From: an uncultured Porphyromonadaceae bacterium
GTDB taxonomy: Bacteria; Bacteroidota; Bacteroidia; Bacteroidales; Muribaculaceae
Direction: 5' to 3'
DNA: 64,000 nt
Assembly: GCA_937921035.1 (NCBI GenBank)
Contig: CALEUL010000012.1
Location: forward strand, 1-64,000
The notes beneath the pieces were generated by a model, which worked only from the letters and a program-made list of their open reading frames with translations, did no database searches and was not told where the DNA came from. Below are positions 26,489 to 35,311 of this stretch, in pieces (position 1 is the first letter of the stretch; every line of letters begins with the position of its first letter). Position numbers and translations under genes: made by a program.

Positions 26489-27994
26489 TCATTTAATCAG
26501 AATCTTTTTGCTGGATTGGATGTAGATGTTCCCTTTTTGAGGCGCACTAACCTTTCTCCCGAATAAATCGTAGATATTGTTGTCTTGTTCTTTTCCATCG
26601 ATTGCGACATAATCAATACCTGCGGACGGGAAATCATCAGTCTCGATAAAATTGGTTATATAATCCCAGCCAGGCGACGTCATATACTGCTGTTTCGTTC
26701 CGACGGGTACATAGACAGGGATCGAAGGGTTTACGCTCGCAAAAGGCGTTCCGTCGGATTCATACCCTGATGCCGGGATACATGCGGGTGGAACAGTTGC
26801 CTTGCAGTATATTCTTTGCAGACTGCCGCATAAGGCAAATGCCCTGTCGCCGAGGCTTTTGAGCGAGGCAGGCAAGACCACGGCTGTGAGCTTGTTGCAA
26901 CTCTGAAACGCATTCTGCTCAATTGATTCCAATGTCTCAGGAAAATCTATATCTGACATTTTGACTTGGTCGAATGCAAACTCCGCGATGGCAACGGCTC
27001 TGGAGGGAATATTCACTTTTTTCAAAGAAAAACAGCCTGAAAAGACACTGTTCGGAACGAGAGTCGAATTATTCGGCAAATGGGCTTCGGAGAGATTCCA
27101 GATGTTGTAGAACTGACCGCCTTCAGAACAAAGCATGCAATTATCAGGCAAAATCGCCTTTTCAAGTGCAGAATTGGCGAACGCCATGCATCCGAGATAT
27201 TCAAGTGATTGCGGAAAGTTGATCTCAGATATTTTACAACGATAGAACGCGCTGCAGACAATTGCTTTCAGCGACTCTGGTAGTGTTATTTTACCTGTCA
27301 GACCACTGCATTGATAAAAAGCCTGTTCGTCAATAACTTCCAGACTTTCGGGAAATACAAGCTGTTCGGTGGTTAAACTTATACAGTCGGTAAAAGCCGC
27401 CTTATCTATTTTTCGTAAAGTATTTGGCAATTTAACCTCATTGAGTGAAATCGCATAGGCAACTGCAAATTCTCCTATTTCGGTTACGTTGTCAGGAAAA
27501 ACAATCTTTTCCAAAGGGATTGTAGTGACTACCCATGTATCCCAGTTCATTTGCGTATCAATGTGAAACAGCGCGCGGTCAGGAATCTTTCCGCCCTCAA
27601 TCTCGGCGTGCTCAAGGTCGATGATTCTTAGCTGACCGTTGAACGAAGACTCCCACAGGGTGTTGAAATCAGCATCGTTCATCGGACCTTCCACAGAGAT
27701 GGAGGCTATCTCGTAGATACGCTCACCCAGCAAAGATGCAAGGGTGCCGCTTTCTGTCAGAACCGCGTTGAATGACTCCCCACTATCAGAGTTTCTGACA
27801 GAAGAATTGTGTTTGCAAGAAAACTTGAATTCTTTGAAAGGGAGGTTCTTTAACTGGGCATGTTCTGAGACAATAGCGGGAAGTACGATAAGTTCACCAT
27901 TATCTGATGAGTTCATGATGCCTGTATGTGCGAAACCTATAAACGGCACCGCAATCATCAGACATAGAATTGATTTGAGTATTCGATTTTCCAT
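26489..27994 (-). CDS. BspA-type leucine-rich repeat surface protein
   Basis: A 501-residue protein with a signal peptide (ends FIGFAHT), about ten LRR_5 (BspA/Treponema) repeats between roughly 130 and 420, and a short Por-like tail (NIYDLFGRKV, then GNIYIQSSKKILIK). Typical repeats contain LPNTLRKIDKAAFTDC, FPESLEVIDEQAF and LPESLKAIVCSAFYRC. Such proteins bind host or bacterial surface ligands in Tannerella and other Bacteroidetes; here this is family knowledge, not evidence of function. It is downstream of, and on the same strand as, the Crp/Fnr gene, with only 61 bases between. Confidence 0.88.
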   Translation of the reverse strand: MENRILKSILCLMIAVPFIGFAHTGIMNSSDNGELIVLPAIVSEHAQLKNLPFKEFKFSCKHNSSVRNSDSGESFNAVLTESGTLASLLGERIYEIASISVEGPMNDADFNTLWESSFNGQLRIIDLEHAEIEGGKIPDRALFHIDTQMNWDTWVVTTIPLEKIVFPDNVTEIGEFAVAYAISLNEVKLPNTLRKIDKAAFTDCISLTTEQLVFPESLEVIDEQAFYQCSGLTGKITLPESLKAIVCSAFYRCKISEINFPQSLEYLGCMAFANSALEKAILPDNCMLCSEGGQFYNIWNLSEAHLPNNSTLVPNSVFSGCFSLKKVNIPSRAVAIAEFAFDQVKMSDIDFPETLESIEQNAFQSCNKLTAVVLPASLKSLGDRAFALCGSLQRIYCKATVPPACIPASGYESDGTPFASVNPSIPVYVPVGTKQQYMTSPGWDYITNFIETDDFPSAGIDYVAIDGKEQDNNIYDLFGRKVSAPQKGNIYIQSSKKILIK

Positions 27995-28055
27995 TTGCTA
28001 ATTTGTTTTATTGGCAAAGTTCGGCAGAAAAAACGATTGCGGGATAAAACAAGTT

Positions 28056-28628
28056 TTATTCGTTGGATTTTGTAGCGAGACTTTTTCGTATCCGGCTCAG
28101 ATATACAGGAGTAACAAGCAGGTACGAAGCTATATCCCGCAAAGAAACAATGTCTAAAATTTGAGGATACAGCGTTATCAAATCAATGTATCTCTCTGCG
28201 GGTGTTTTTCTGTATAGTTCAAGATGGCGGGAATAAATTTCACTGAACAGTGCGCCATTGAGTATTGATAGATTTCCTTCAAAAGATACATTAAAAATGT
28301 TCCTTGCTTCAGCAGTTCTAATTAGAGATACCGAAGTGTCGGTTCCTGCTTTAATAGTGACTTCAGCGGAAAGCCCATTGAAAGAGTTATAGTAATCGGC
28401 TACAATCTCACCCTCGAATGCGAATCCTACAACTGCTTCATTACCAGAAGAGGTAAGTGTCGTATATTTGAAATATCCCGATTCCACAACTCCGAGATAC
28501 TTGGCTATATATCCCTGCTGGACAAAAACATCATCCTTAGAATAATGGACAGCGCGACCATTATGTCTGCAAAATTCCTTTATAGCCGAGAGGTCGCATA
28601 CACTGTCATATAAATTAAAGTTAGTCAT
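28056..28628 (-). CDS. Crp/Fnr-family transcriptional regulator
   Basis: A 190-residue protein with an N-terminal cyclic-nucleotide-binding-type beta-barrel (YSKDDVFVQQGYIAKYLGVVESGYFKYTT) and a C-terminal helix-turn-helix (VSLRDIASYLLVTPVYLSRIRK). There are no Fnr-type cysteine clusters, and the phosphate-binding cassette of cAMP binders is not conserved, so the ligand is probably different or absent. This subgroup is common in Bacteroidetes. It may control the nearby LRR gene (61 bases downstream); this is inference. Confidence 0.88.
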   Translation of the reverse strand: MTNFNLYDSVCDLSAIKEFCRHNGRAVHYSKDDVFVQQGYIAKYLGVVESGYFKYTTLTSSGNEAVVGFAFEGEIVADYYNSFNGLSAEVTIKAGTDTSVSLIRTAEARNIFNVSFEGNLSILNGALFSEIYSRHLELYRKTPAERYIDLITLYPQILDIVSLRDIASYLLVTPVYLSRIRKSLATKSNE

Positions 28629-28682
28629 TACAATTACAAAATTATTGTTTTTTCTCAGAGTTATGCCATTCTAAAGATAGCT

Positions 28683-29819
28683 TCAGTGGGTTAGGATTGT
28701 GCTCAGACTGTCGAAAAGAAGATGATATTCTGTGGATTTGTTTTCGCCCAAGGTTGCGAATATCAGATTCTGTACGGGGTCGCAGAACAAGACCTGGCCG
28801 TATAGGCCGATAGCAAAAAAGCGTGGTGTAACAACGTCTGTACCATCGGCTTGGGTAGTTATGTTGTTCCAGCCCAGAGAATATGCCTCGTTTTCCAACG
28901 CGGCATGTGTGGTGCGGTATATCCATTCTTTGCTGACGATGCGTTTGCCATCGTAAACGCCGCCGTTGATATACAGCCTGCCGATTTTGGCGAGGTCGCG
29001 CACATTGGTAACAAGGCCTCCGTAGGCTTTGGCCTGCCGGTGTTTGTCATCGTCGAGCGAGATGTATGCGTCGCTTTCCATGTCCAGCGGTTTCCATATT
29101 TTCTCTTCCAGATATTCGGCGTACGGTTTCCCGACAGCTCTTTCAAGAGCTACGCCGAGGAGGGCTGTTGCCATAGAGTTATAATAATGAGCGGTGCCGG
29201 GCTTTTCTTTGAAATGTAATTTTTTAAACTGCCTCACAACGTCTTTCCCGTAATATAGTTTTGCTATTTTCGAGAATGGATTCCAGCCGTATTCTTCTTT
29301 GAAGTTCAACCCGGTGCGCATATCAAGAAGATGTTCTATGGAAAGTTGCCCGAAGAGTGGGTCTGCATCGTTTAGTTCGGGGATATAACGGGTTACGGGA
29401 TCTGTGATGGCAAGTAGGCCTTCGTCGGCTGCGATGCCGCAGAGCAGTGCGGTAACGGCTTTGGTTATAGAGAAAATGTTGGATGGCGAAAGCTGACGGA
29501 AGTTGCCATAGTACTGTTCAAGAAGGATGGTATCGTTGCGTACGATAAGAAGAGCCCCGTTACCTCTACTGCGTGAAAAATATTCGCCGACGGTTTCGTG
29601 GTTGAAACAACCGCCGGACAGTATTGTGTCTTCAAAAAATCTGTCGTGCCGTTCGTCGGCTAAGAAAACGTTTTTAGCAGTGCGATCTGCCGTTATTGTG
29701 TCAAGTGCAAAATTGCGGTAAGTGTCGGTGGACGGGCTTCCGCATCTGAGCGATCGGATGGTTGTGCAACCGGTAGCGGCCAGCGATATAAGGAATAGGA
29801 CATAATAAAGCTTTCTCAT
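28683..29819 (-). CDS. Serine hydrolase, beta-lactamase (class C/PBP) fold lipoprotein
   Basis: A 378-residue protein whose frame is open to 30179, but the real start is the ATG at 29819, which begins a lipoprotein signal with lipobox C18 (ATGC). The active-site S-x-x-K is SITK (117-120) and the Y-x-N motif lies in HYYNSMA near 211-217. It is related to class C beta-lactamases, esterases and D-aminopeptidases. Drug resistance cannot be inferred. It is next to a second member of the fold, the C-terminal half of the GH3 fusion, so both may act on peptidoglycan-derived material in the periplasm (inference). Confidence 0.87.
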   Translation of the reverse strand: MRKLYYVLFLISLAATGCTTIRSLRCGSPSTDTYRNFALDTITADRTAKNVFLADERHDRFFEDTILSGGCFNHETVGEYFSRSRGNGALLIVRNDTILLEQYYGNFRQLSPSNIFSITKAVTALLCGIAADEGLLAITDPVTRYIPELNDADPLFGQLSIEHLLDMRTGLNFKEEYGWNPFSKIAKLYYGKDVVRQFKKLHFKEKPGTAHYYNSMATALLGVALERAVGKPYAEYLEEKIWKPLDMESDAYISLDDDKHRQAKAYGGLVTNVRDLAKIGRLYINGGVYDGKRIVSKEWIYRTTHAALENEAYSLGWNNITTQADGTDVVTPRFFAIGLYGQVLFCDPVQNLIFATLGENKSTEYHLLFDSLSTILTH

Positions 29820-29823
29820 GGCA

Positions 29824-29831
29824 CAAAGGTA
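29824..29831 (-). promoter_or_regulatory. -7 box immediately before the serine hydrolase start
   Basis: Minus-strand TACCTTTG matches TAnnTTTG and ends only four bases before the ATG at 29819, so the transcript might begin at the start codon itself. No -33 element is seen at standard spacing. Confidence 0.4.
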
Positions 29832-29865
29832 CATAATTCTACCAATATTATCGTATGATCGGTCT

Positions 29866-29905
29866 GAAAACAAAACAGCGGGCGCGCACTGCGCGCCCGC
29901 TGTTT
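29866..29905 (-). terminator. Terminator of the rpiB-nucleotidase-GH3 unit
   Basis: Perfect 15-bp stem (arms AAACAGCGGGCGCGC and its complement, 3-base loop) followed on the minus strand by TGTTTTC. It lies 15 bases after the GH3 stop. Confidence 0.85.
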
Positions 29906-29920
29906 GTGCGGTGCTGTGAT

Positions 29921-32884
29921 TCAGCAGTTTCCGAGACTGCGGTATACGTAAGAGAAAAGACGTGGACGTATGTTGAGTTTGCTGAAGGCTGCATTGTCGC
30001 GCGTGGGGTTTACGCGGTTGGTTAGGAAGATAAATACCAGATTTTCTTCCGGATCGACCCAGAAAACGGTTCCCGTAAAGCCGAGGTGGCCGTATACCGA
30101 GGCTCCGGCTTCGTCGCATGTTGGAGAGTTCTCGGGGTTCTCGGTGTCGGGTTTGTCGAAGCCTAAGCCCCGTCGGCATGTGGAGCTTTTGTCGGTTGTG
30201 AACAACCGCACTGTTTCCTCGGACAGTACGCGCTGTCCTCCGTAGGTTCCTCCGTTAAGCCACATCTGGCAAATCTTGGCAAGGTCGTCGGCATTGGCGA
30301 ACAGACCGGCGTTACCCTGGACACCTCCCGAAAAATTCGCCGTTTCGTCATGCACGAATCCGCGCAGCGTCTGGCGGCGCAGGAAGGTGTCGTGCTCGGT
30401 AGGCGCGATATCTACAGTGTTGCTCCACAGGGTAGGGCGGTAGCCTGTGCGGTAGGCGCCAAGTGGCTCGAAAATCTCGCTTCCGACAAATTCATCATGG
30501 CTGCGTCCTGTGAGGCGCTGCTCTATGTTCATCAGCAGGCAGAAATTCAGGCATGAATAGGTGTAATCCTTGTCGGCCCTCAGGGGAATGTCGTAGATGC
30601 GCCCCATAATGGTATCGTAGGCGGCCTGTCCGGTAAAGATGCCGCGTGAGGCCTCTACGGGGAAGGCTTCTGAACGGTGGCGCGACACTATGTCGGTGCG
30701 CAGGCGGGCGCTGTTGTGCCCGTATGCCTTGTTCTGAATCTTTATGCCGTGCATGGAGTCGGGCTGGGGGGTAATCATTTTGCCGGTGAACGAGTTGGTG
30801 TCTATCATCACCTTGAACATGTTAAGAGCCGGCGGCATGCCAGATTCGTGATACAGCAGCTCTCGCACTGTAATCTCTTTTTTTGCTGAGTCGGTTATTT
30901 CGGGGATGAGTGTTCCGAGTTTCGCATCAAGTTTGAGCAGCCCCATGTCGTAGGCCTTCATTATTCCGGGCAGTGTGCCGGTTGCCTTTGATACTGAGGC
31001 GAGGTCGTATACGGTCTGCGGGATCACTTTAGTGCCTCCGTTCATTGCGAGATGACCGTATTGCCTGTCGATGACGATATTGCCGTTGCGGGATACCAAT
31101 ACCTGGCATCCGGGGAATGCGCCGGAGCGGAGGCCTGCGTTGACGAGCGAGTCGATGCTGTCGGTGAGCCACGGCGCCATGCCTTCGGCCACAGGCGATG
31201 AAAATCCCAGACGCGTTTTCAGCAGTTTGACGCTTGTTCCTACCGGGGCAATGCCTTCGAGGTTGACTGGCAGAACACCGTCTACGTCAATGCCTCCGAA
31301 AATAGCTTCGGCAGCGCTGACGCGTTCGGCTGGTATGTCGTCGTAGGCAAGCACGATTGCGGCCATGTCCTTTATCGACGCATGGAATTTCTGCATCTTA
31401 TATGGATTGACGAGGAAAACGCCGACGAGGTTTTCTGTGGCTCCGGAGAGTTGTTGCATTACTGCGCGCGACGATGCTTTGTCGTTGTACGCCGCTGCAA
31501 TCACTACGTCGGCATCGCGCACGGCGTTCATTGTCGCTGCTGGCAGCAGAGCGCCGTCGGTGGAGAATATCTGCACGTCGGCATAATGGCGGCAAACACT
31601 TGTAAAGTGATTGAGTGCGGGTGCCCCGATGTTGACTGCCACGATTTTTTTTCCTGCGAGCTTGCTCACAGGAAGAATGCCGCCGCGGTTGCGGAGTACG
31701 GTTATCGAAGCTGCCGCGAGTTTCTTTATAAGAGCCTCTGCTTCCGGGGTATTAACTGCTTTCTTTAGCAGCGCGTTATCCAATGCGACGGTATCCGCGC
31801 AGTTGAAAAGGTACTTGTAGCGTAGGACGCGTTTGCAACGTTCCTCAATGGAGCTTTCCTTGATTTTGCCTTTTTCGATGGCTTTTTCGATGGCGTCGAG
31901 CGCTTCCTTGACATCAGGAACGGCCACAAGCATATCGGCACCGGCTTCGAGTGCCGTAACAGCGGCATTCTTGCCCTTTATCAATGCGCCTTTCATACCA
32001 AGTGCATCGGTGTATACAAGCCCTTCGAAACCAAGCTGGTTGCGCAGTAATCCAGTGCTTATTTTTGATGACATGGAGGCCGGACGCTTCGATTTGTCGA
32101 GCGATGGCACGGCGAGATGTCCTACCATAATGCCGGAGCAACCGGCATCGATGAAACTGCGGAAAGGTACAAGGTCGGTACTGTCCAGCATCCGTTTGCT
32201 GTGGTGAACGGTAGGCAGTTCTTTGTGCGAATCTGCGTCGGTGTCGCCATGACCAGGGAAGTGTTTTGCCACGGCTTGTACGCCTCCGTCCTCCAGACCA
32301 AGCGAATACGCCACCGTCGCTTTTGCCACGCGCTCCGGGTCTTCGCCGAAGGCACGGTAACCGATAACAGGATTGTTCGGATTGGAGTTTACGTCGGCAA
32401 CCGGAGCATAGTCAACATCGAAGCCCATCAGACGGCACTCACGGGCAACTTCGCGGCCATAATCATACAGCAGACGTGTGTTGCGTATGGCGCCGAGGGC
32501 AACGTTATGCGGGAAGCGCGGAGTGTCGTGCACGCGCATCGACAAGCCCCACTCGCCGTCGAGCGTAACCAGAGGCGGTACCGTGGCGAATTCCTCGCCG
32601 TAGCGTATGGCATCGGCGGTAGCTTCTACGGAGCCGCGTTGCAGAATCATGCCGCCGCAGCCGTAGTCGCCCAGCAGCTTTCGAGCGTTTTCGCGTGTAC
32701 CGTCTTGGCCCGGTATAACCCAGGGAACCATCAGCTGGGCTATCCGCTGGCGGGGCGATAGGGTAGTGTACACCGAATCTGCCCACGCCTGCGCCTGTTC
32801 GGTGCGGTTGCGTTCCACGTTGGGGGTTACGGCGCCAGCGGTGAGTGTCGCCGCCATAAGCGACATTGTCAGTATTTTCTTCAT
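29921..32884 (-). CDS. GH3 (NagZ-like) fused to beta-lactamase-fold serine hydrolase
   Basis: A 987-residue exported protein with two enzyme domains. Signal peptide at 1-18. The GH3 catalytic domain covers about 30-370. It carries AKHFPGHGDTDADSH at about 206-220, the NagZ-type loop with catalytic His, and the nucleophile D293 in YTDALGM. A GH3 C-terminal domain follows to about 560. The serine-hydrolase domain starts near 585, with SVSKATG as S-x-x-K. The NagZ loop points to a beta-N-acetylglucosaminidase acting on muropeptides. The fused hydrolase may cut the peptide or an ester, a combination suited to cell-wall turnover (inference). The start at 32884 is chosen because the frame upstream lacks a signal and overlaps the nucleotidase gene. 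13 bases separate it from that gene. Confidence 0.92.
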   Translation of the reverse strand: MKKILTMSLMAATLTAGAVTPNVERNRTEQAQAWADSVYTTLSPRQRIAQLMVPWVIPGQDGTRENARKLLGDYGCGGMILQRGSVEATADAIRYGEEFATVPPLVTLDGEWGLSMRVHDTPRFPHNVALGAIRNTRLLYDYGREVARECRLMGFDVDYAPVADVNSNPNNPVIGYRAFGEDPERVAKATVAYSLGLEDGGVQAVAKHFPGHGDTDADSHKELPTVHHSKRMLDSTDLVPFRSFIDAGCSGIMVGHLAVPSLDKSKRPASMSSKISTGLLRNQLGFEGLVYTDALGMKGALIKGKNAAVTALEAGADMLVAVPDVKEALDAIEKAIEKGKIKESSIEERCKRVLRYKYLFNCADTVALDNALLKKAVNTPEAEALIKKLAAASITVLRNRGGILPVSKLAGKKIVAVNIGAPALNHFTSVCRHYADVQIFSTDGALLPAATMNAVRDADVVIAAAYNDKASSRAVMQQLSGATENLVGVFLVNPYKMQKFHASIKDMAAIVLAYDDIPAERVSAAEAIFGGIDVDGVLPVNLEGIAPVGTSVKLLKTRLGFSSPVAEGMAPWLTDSIDSLVNAGLRSGAFPGCQVLVSRNGNIVIDRQYGHLAMNGGTKVIPQTVYDLASVSKATGTLPGIMKAYDMGLLKLDAKLGTLIPEITDSAKKEITVRELLYHESGMPPALNMFKVMIDTNSFTGKMITPQPDSMHGIKIQNKAYGHNSARLRTDIVSRHRSEAFPVEASRGIFTGQAAYDTIMGRIYDIPLRADKDYTYSCLNFCLLMNIEQRLTGRSHDEFVGSEIFEPLGAYRTGYRPTLWSNTVDIAPTEHDTFLRRQTLRGFVHDETANFSGGVQGNAGLFANADDLAKICQMWLNGGTYGGQRVLSEETVRLFTTDKSSTCRRGLGFDKPDTENPENSPTCDEAGASVYGHLGFTGTVFWVDPEENLVFIFLTNRVNPTRDNAAFSKLNIRPRLFSYVYRSLGNC

Positions 32885-32897
32885 GGTATATCTCGTG

Positions 32898-34460
32898 TTA
32901 TTCTCTGTTGGCAACGGCGGTCCATCGGTTTTCACCAGATGCCTTAAGCTTCTGTCCTTTGCCCTTGCCGTCGGTGAAATAATATATAAGGTCATCGAAA
33001 ACGGCATCGGGGCTTTGCCCCACAACTTTGCCGCGGGTGAAGCCGGTCATGTAGTCGCCGCCATTGGCAAGATAATCTATAGTGGCAACTCGATAGGTGC
33101 GCGCCGGGTCGAGTTTCCTGCCGTCTATCAGGATTTCTTTGACCTCGGGCTTGTCGCCGTTTTTTTGGTACTTTACACGCACGTTTTCGCTTACGCCGTT
33201 GCCGTCCGTCATCGCCATAACATCGAACACGTCGGTAAGATCTTTGCCGCTAAGCTCTACCACACAGATATAGTTGCGGAAGGGTACCATGTTGATTATA
33301 TGCCCTTTGGAGAAATTACCCTCAGGAATGTCGGCGCGCAGGCCTCCCTTGTTGGTGATTGCAAGATCAACCGTCGGTGCGAGTTCGCGTCCGCGGTCCA
33401 GGACATAGTCGCAGAAGAAATTGAGCAACTCTGGATCGGAATTTTTCAGCATCCGGTCGGTGGTGCCGATCCAGTCGTGCATCAGCGAATCTACGCCGGC
33501 TGAATATTCGGCCAGCATCTTTGCCATAGCCTGGTCCGAATGGCTGTCGTAGCGGGCGTCTACCGGCAGAAGTTCATAGCGCGGAGTGGCGCCGAGTGCA
33601 AGGCTGTCAAGATTAATCTCAATCTTGCCTACACTACGTCCATATTTGCCAGTCTGCGTAACCAAAACAGGTTTGCCGTCGAGGTTTAGAAGGTGTGAGC
33701 GGCGCAATCCCTCGGTTGTAGTCGGGTCGATGGTATCATGTGAATGGCCGCCGATAATTACATCGATGCCGCGGGAGTTTACAGCAAGTATCGAATCGCC
33801 GACAAGTCCGGCAGGGTTATAGCCGATATGCGAAACGGCAATCACAGCCTCTACCTTGTCCTCTTCCCGCAACTTGCGGGCCATCTCGTTCGCTGTGGCA
33901 ACGATGGGCAGGAACTCCACACCGTCGTAGTTGCCTTTGGCAACGATGCCGTCAGGATTCAGATTGATACCGATGAAACCTATTTTATGTCCGTTTATTT
34001 CCTTTATCTCATAAGGCTTGAACATCCCTTTGAGTGCCGAATTGCCAAGGACATAGTTGGAGGAAAGCTTTGTAGCGTCCGATAATTTCAGTACCGCTGC
34101 AAGTGAATCCACGCCATTGTCGAACTCATGGTTGCCGAGAATGCGCATATCCGTGCCGAGCATATTCAGAACCTCCTGTTCTACCTTGCCGCCATATAAA
34201 TAAAAGTATAGCGAGCCCTGTACGGCATCACCGGCGTCGATGACAAGAACATTGTCCTCGGCACCGCGGATGCTGTCGATAAGCGCCTTGCGTCGCATCA
34301 CGCCACCAAGGCCATCGCGCCCCGGGTCAATATTCGAGTGCGTGTCGTTGGTGGTGATAATAACTAATTTATTATCCTTACCACCATCGGTGCACGCGCA
34401 GAAAAAGGCCGGAGCCGCCAGTGCCATAGCACAGGCGGCTGCCCAGACAATTTTTTTCAT
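32898..34460 (-). CDS. 5'-nucleotidase / UDP-sugar hydrolase, lipoprotein
   Basis: A 520-residue periplasmic nucleotide-scavenging enzyme. A lipoprotein-type signal precedes FFCAC near 19-23. The metallophosphatase core shows TNDTHSN, DAGDAVQG, GNHEFDNG and GGHSHD. The C-terminal nucleotide-binding domain shows NKGGLRADIPEG and YRVATIDYLANGGDY. The start at 34460 overlaps the rpiB stop as ATGA, so the two are translationally coupled. Dephosphorylation of external nucleotides fits with ribose salvage next door (inference). Confidence 0.93.
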   Translation of the reverse strand: MKKIVWAAACAMALAAPAFFCACTDGGKDNKLVIITTNDTHSNIDPGRDGLGGVMRRKALIDSIRGAEDNVLVIDAGDAVQGSLYFYLYGGKVEQEVLNMLGTDMRILGNHEFDNGVDSLAAVLKLSDATKLSSNYVLGNSALKGMFKPYEIKEINGHKIGFIGINLNPDGIVAKGNYDGVEFLPIVATANEMARKLREEDKVEAVIAVSHIGYNPAGLVGDSILAVNSRGIDVIIGGHSHDTIDPTTTEGLRRSHLLNLDGKPVLVTQTGKYGRSVGKIEINLDSLALGATPRYELLPVDARYDSHSDQAMAKMLAEYSAGVDSLMHDWIGTTDRMLKNSDPELLNFFCDYVLDRGRELAPTVDLAITNKGGLRADIPEGNFSKGHIINMVPFRNYICVVELSGKDLTDVFDVMAMTDGNGVSENVRVKYQKNGDKPEVKEILIDGRKLDPARTYRVATIDYLANGGDYMTGFTRGKVVGQSPDAVFDDLIYYFTDGKGKGQKLKASGENRWTAVANRE

Positions 34461-34930
34461 TTCTGAACCTCCTCGCATCCGCGTACGGGAATCTTTTCTA
34501 TGCGACGTTCGTGGCGTCCGCCCTCGAATTCAGTGGCCAAAAACACCTCTACAATGTTTAGAGCGACTTCAGGAGCGATGAAACGGGCAGGCATAACAAG
34601 CACGTTGGCATTGTTGTGAGAGCGAGCAAGGCGAGCCAGCTCAGGTTCCCAGCAAAGCGCCGCGCGTACACCCTGATGCTTGTTCAGAGTCATGGCGATA
34701 CCGTTACCCGAGCCGCACATGGCTATCGCCGGGTATACCTCACCGGCCTCTACAGCCTCGGCGCAAGGATGGGCGAAATCGGGGTAGTCGCAGCTGTCGG
34801 TGCTGTAAGTGCCGAAATCCTTAACGGTGATACCCTGGGCCTCAAGGAAGCCGATAACAATGTTTTTCAATTCAAACCCTGCATGGTCGCTGCAAAGGCC
34901 AACGGGTAAGCTGGAACGTGAAATGGTCAT
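34457..34930 (-). CDS. rpiB: Ribose-5-phosphate isomerase B
   Basis: A 157-residue RpiB/LacAB-family enzyme that interconverts ribose 5-phosphate and ribulose 5-phosphate in the pentose phosphate pathway. Motifs seen: CSDHAGFELK near the start, DYPDFAH, and the active-site CGSGNGIAMTLNK. It is first in the unit rpiB, nucleotidase, GH3 fusion, with a good promoter 60 bases upstream. In many Bacteroidetes rpiB sits beside transketolase; here it does not. Confidence 0.96.
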   Translation of the reverse strand: MTISRSSLPVGLCSDHAGFELKNIVIGFLEAQGITVKDFGTYSTDSCDYPDFAHPCAEAVEAGEVYPAIAMCGSGNGIAMTLNKHQGVRAALCWEPELARLARSHNNANVLVMPARFIAPEVALNIVEVFLATEFEGGRHERRIEKIPVRGCEEVQK

Positions 34931-34989
34931 ATCTTTGTGATTATAAGTTCATTAAGCTGGACACCCTGAAAGGTGTCCTATATTTACGG

Positions 34990-35020
34990 CAAAAGTAGCA
35001 AAAAAATTCCGGTAAAAAAA
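34990..35020 (-). promoter_or_regulatory. Promoter of the rpiB unit
   Basis: Minus-strand TACTTTTG (TAnnTTTG) at 34997-34990 with a T tract 19 bases upstream in the -33 position. It is back to back with the tRNA promoter. Confidence 0.6.
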
Positions 35021-35052
35021 TTTGGAGGTTCAGAAAAAACAGCGTAACTTTG
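35021..35052 (+). promoter_or_regulatory. Promoter of tRNA-Leu
   Basis: TTTG at 35021-35024, 20 bases, TAACTTTG at 35045-35052: a full consensus match about 36 bases before the mature tRNA. Confidence 0.8.
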
Positions 35053-35087
35053 CAACGCAAAACGAAAGAAACGCGTTTTGGCACCTT

Positions 35088-35168
35088 GCCCAGGTGGCGG
35101 AATGGTAGACGCGCTCGTTTCAGGTGCGAGTGCTGCGAGGCGTGCAGGTTCGAGTCCTGTTCTGGGCA
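35088..35168 (+). tRNA. tRNA-Leu (anticodon CAG)
   Basis: The acceptor stem GCCCAGG pairs with TCTGGGC. The anticodon arm is CTCGT-TTCAGGT-GCGAG with CAG in the loop. A class II variable arm is present, and the T arm is GCAGG-TTCGAGT-CCTGT. CCA is not encoded (ACT follows), as usual in Bacteroidetes. The 3' half is intact, so it would remain functional after phage insertion. Confidence 0.95.
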
Positions 35169-35169
35169 C
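35145..35169. other. Probable prophage attachment site (attL) in the tRNA 3' end
   Basis: Phage genes begin directly after this tRNA while chromosomal genes lie before it. The T arm and acceptor stem of tRNA genes are the usual att core. The matching right-hand copy would lie outside the window, so the core limits are not defined. Confidence 0.5.
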
Positions 35170-35216
35170 TATAAACCCCTTTTAACTCATTGAGTTTTAA
35201 GGGGTTTATAATTTTC
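35170..35216 (+). terminator. Strong hairpin directly after tRNA-Leu
   Basis: Arms TATAAACCCCTT (35170-35181) and AAGGGGTTTATA (35199-35210), with an inner AACTC/GAGTT stem, followed by ATTTTC. It probably ends the tRNA transcript and blocks read-through against the convergent phage late operon. Confidence 0.8.
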
Positions 35217-35311
35217 ACAAAGCACATACAAAGCACTTTTCGCGCACATATACGAAACGTGCCTGACCTCGCGGCCCGGCACGCTCCACATATTCACTAA
35301 TTACGGATTGG

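Noticed and set aside
29820..30179. Longer start for the serine hydrolase (498 residues)
   Set aside because: The extension is basic, runs antisense-like through the terminator and GH3 end, and hides the lipoprotein signal.
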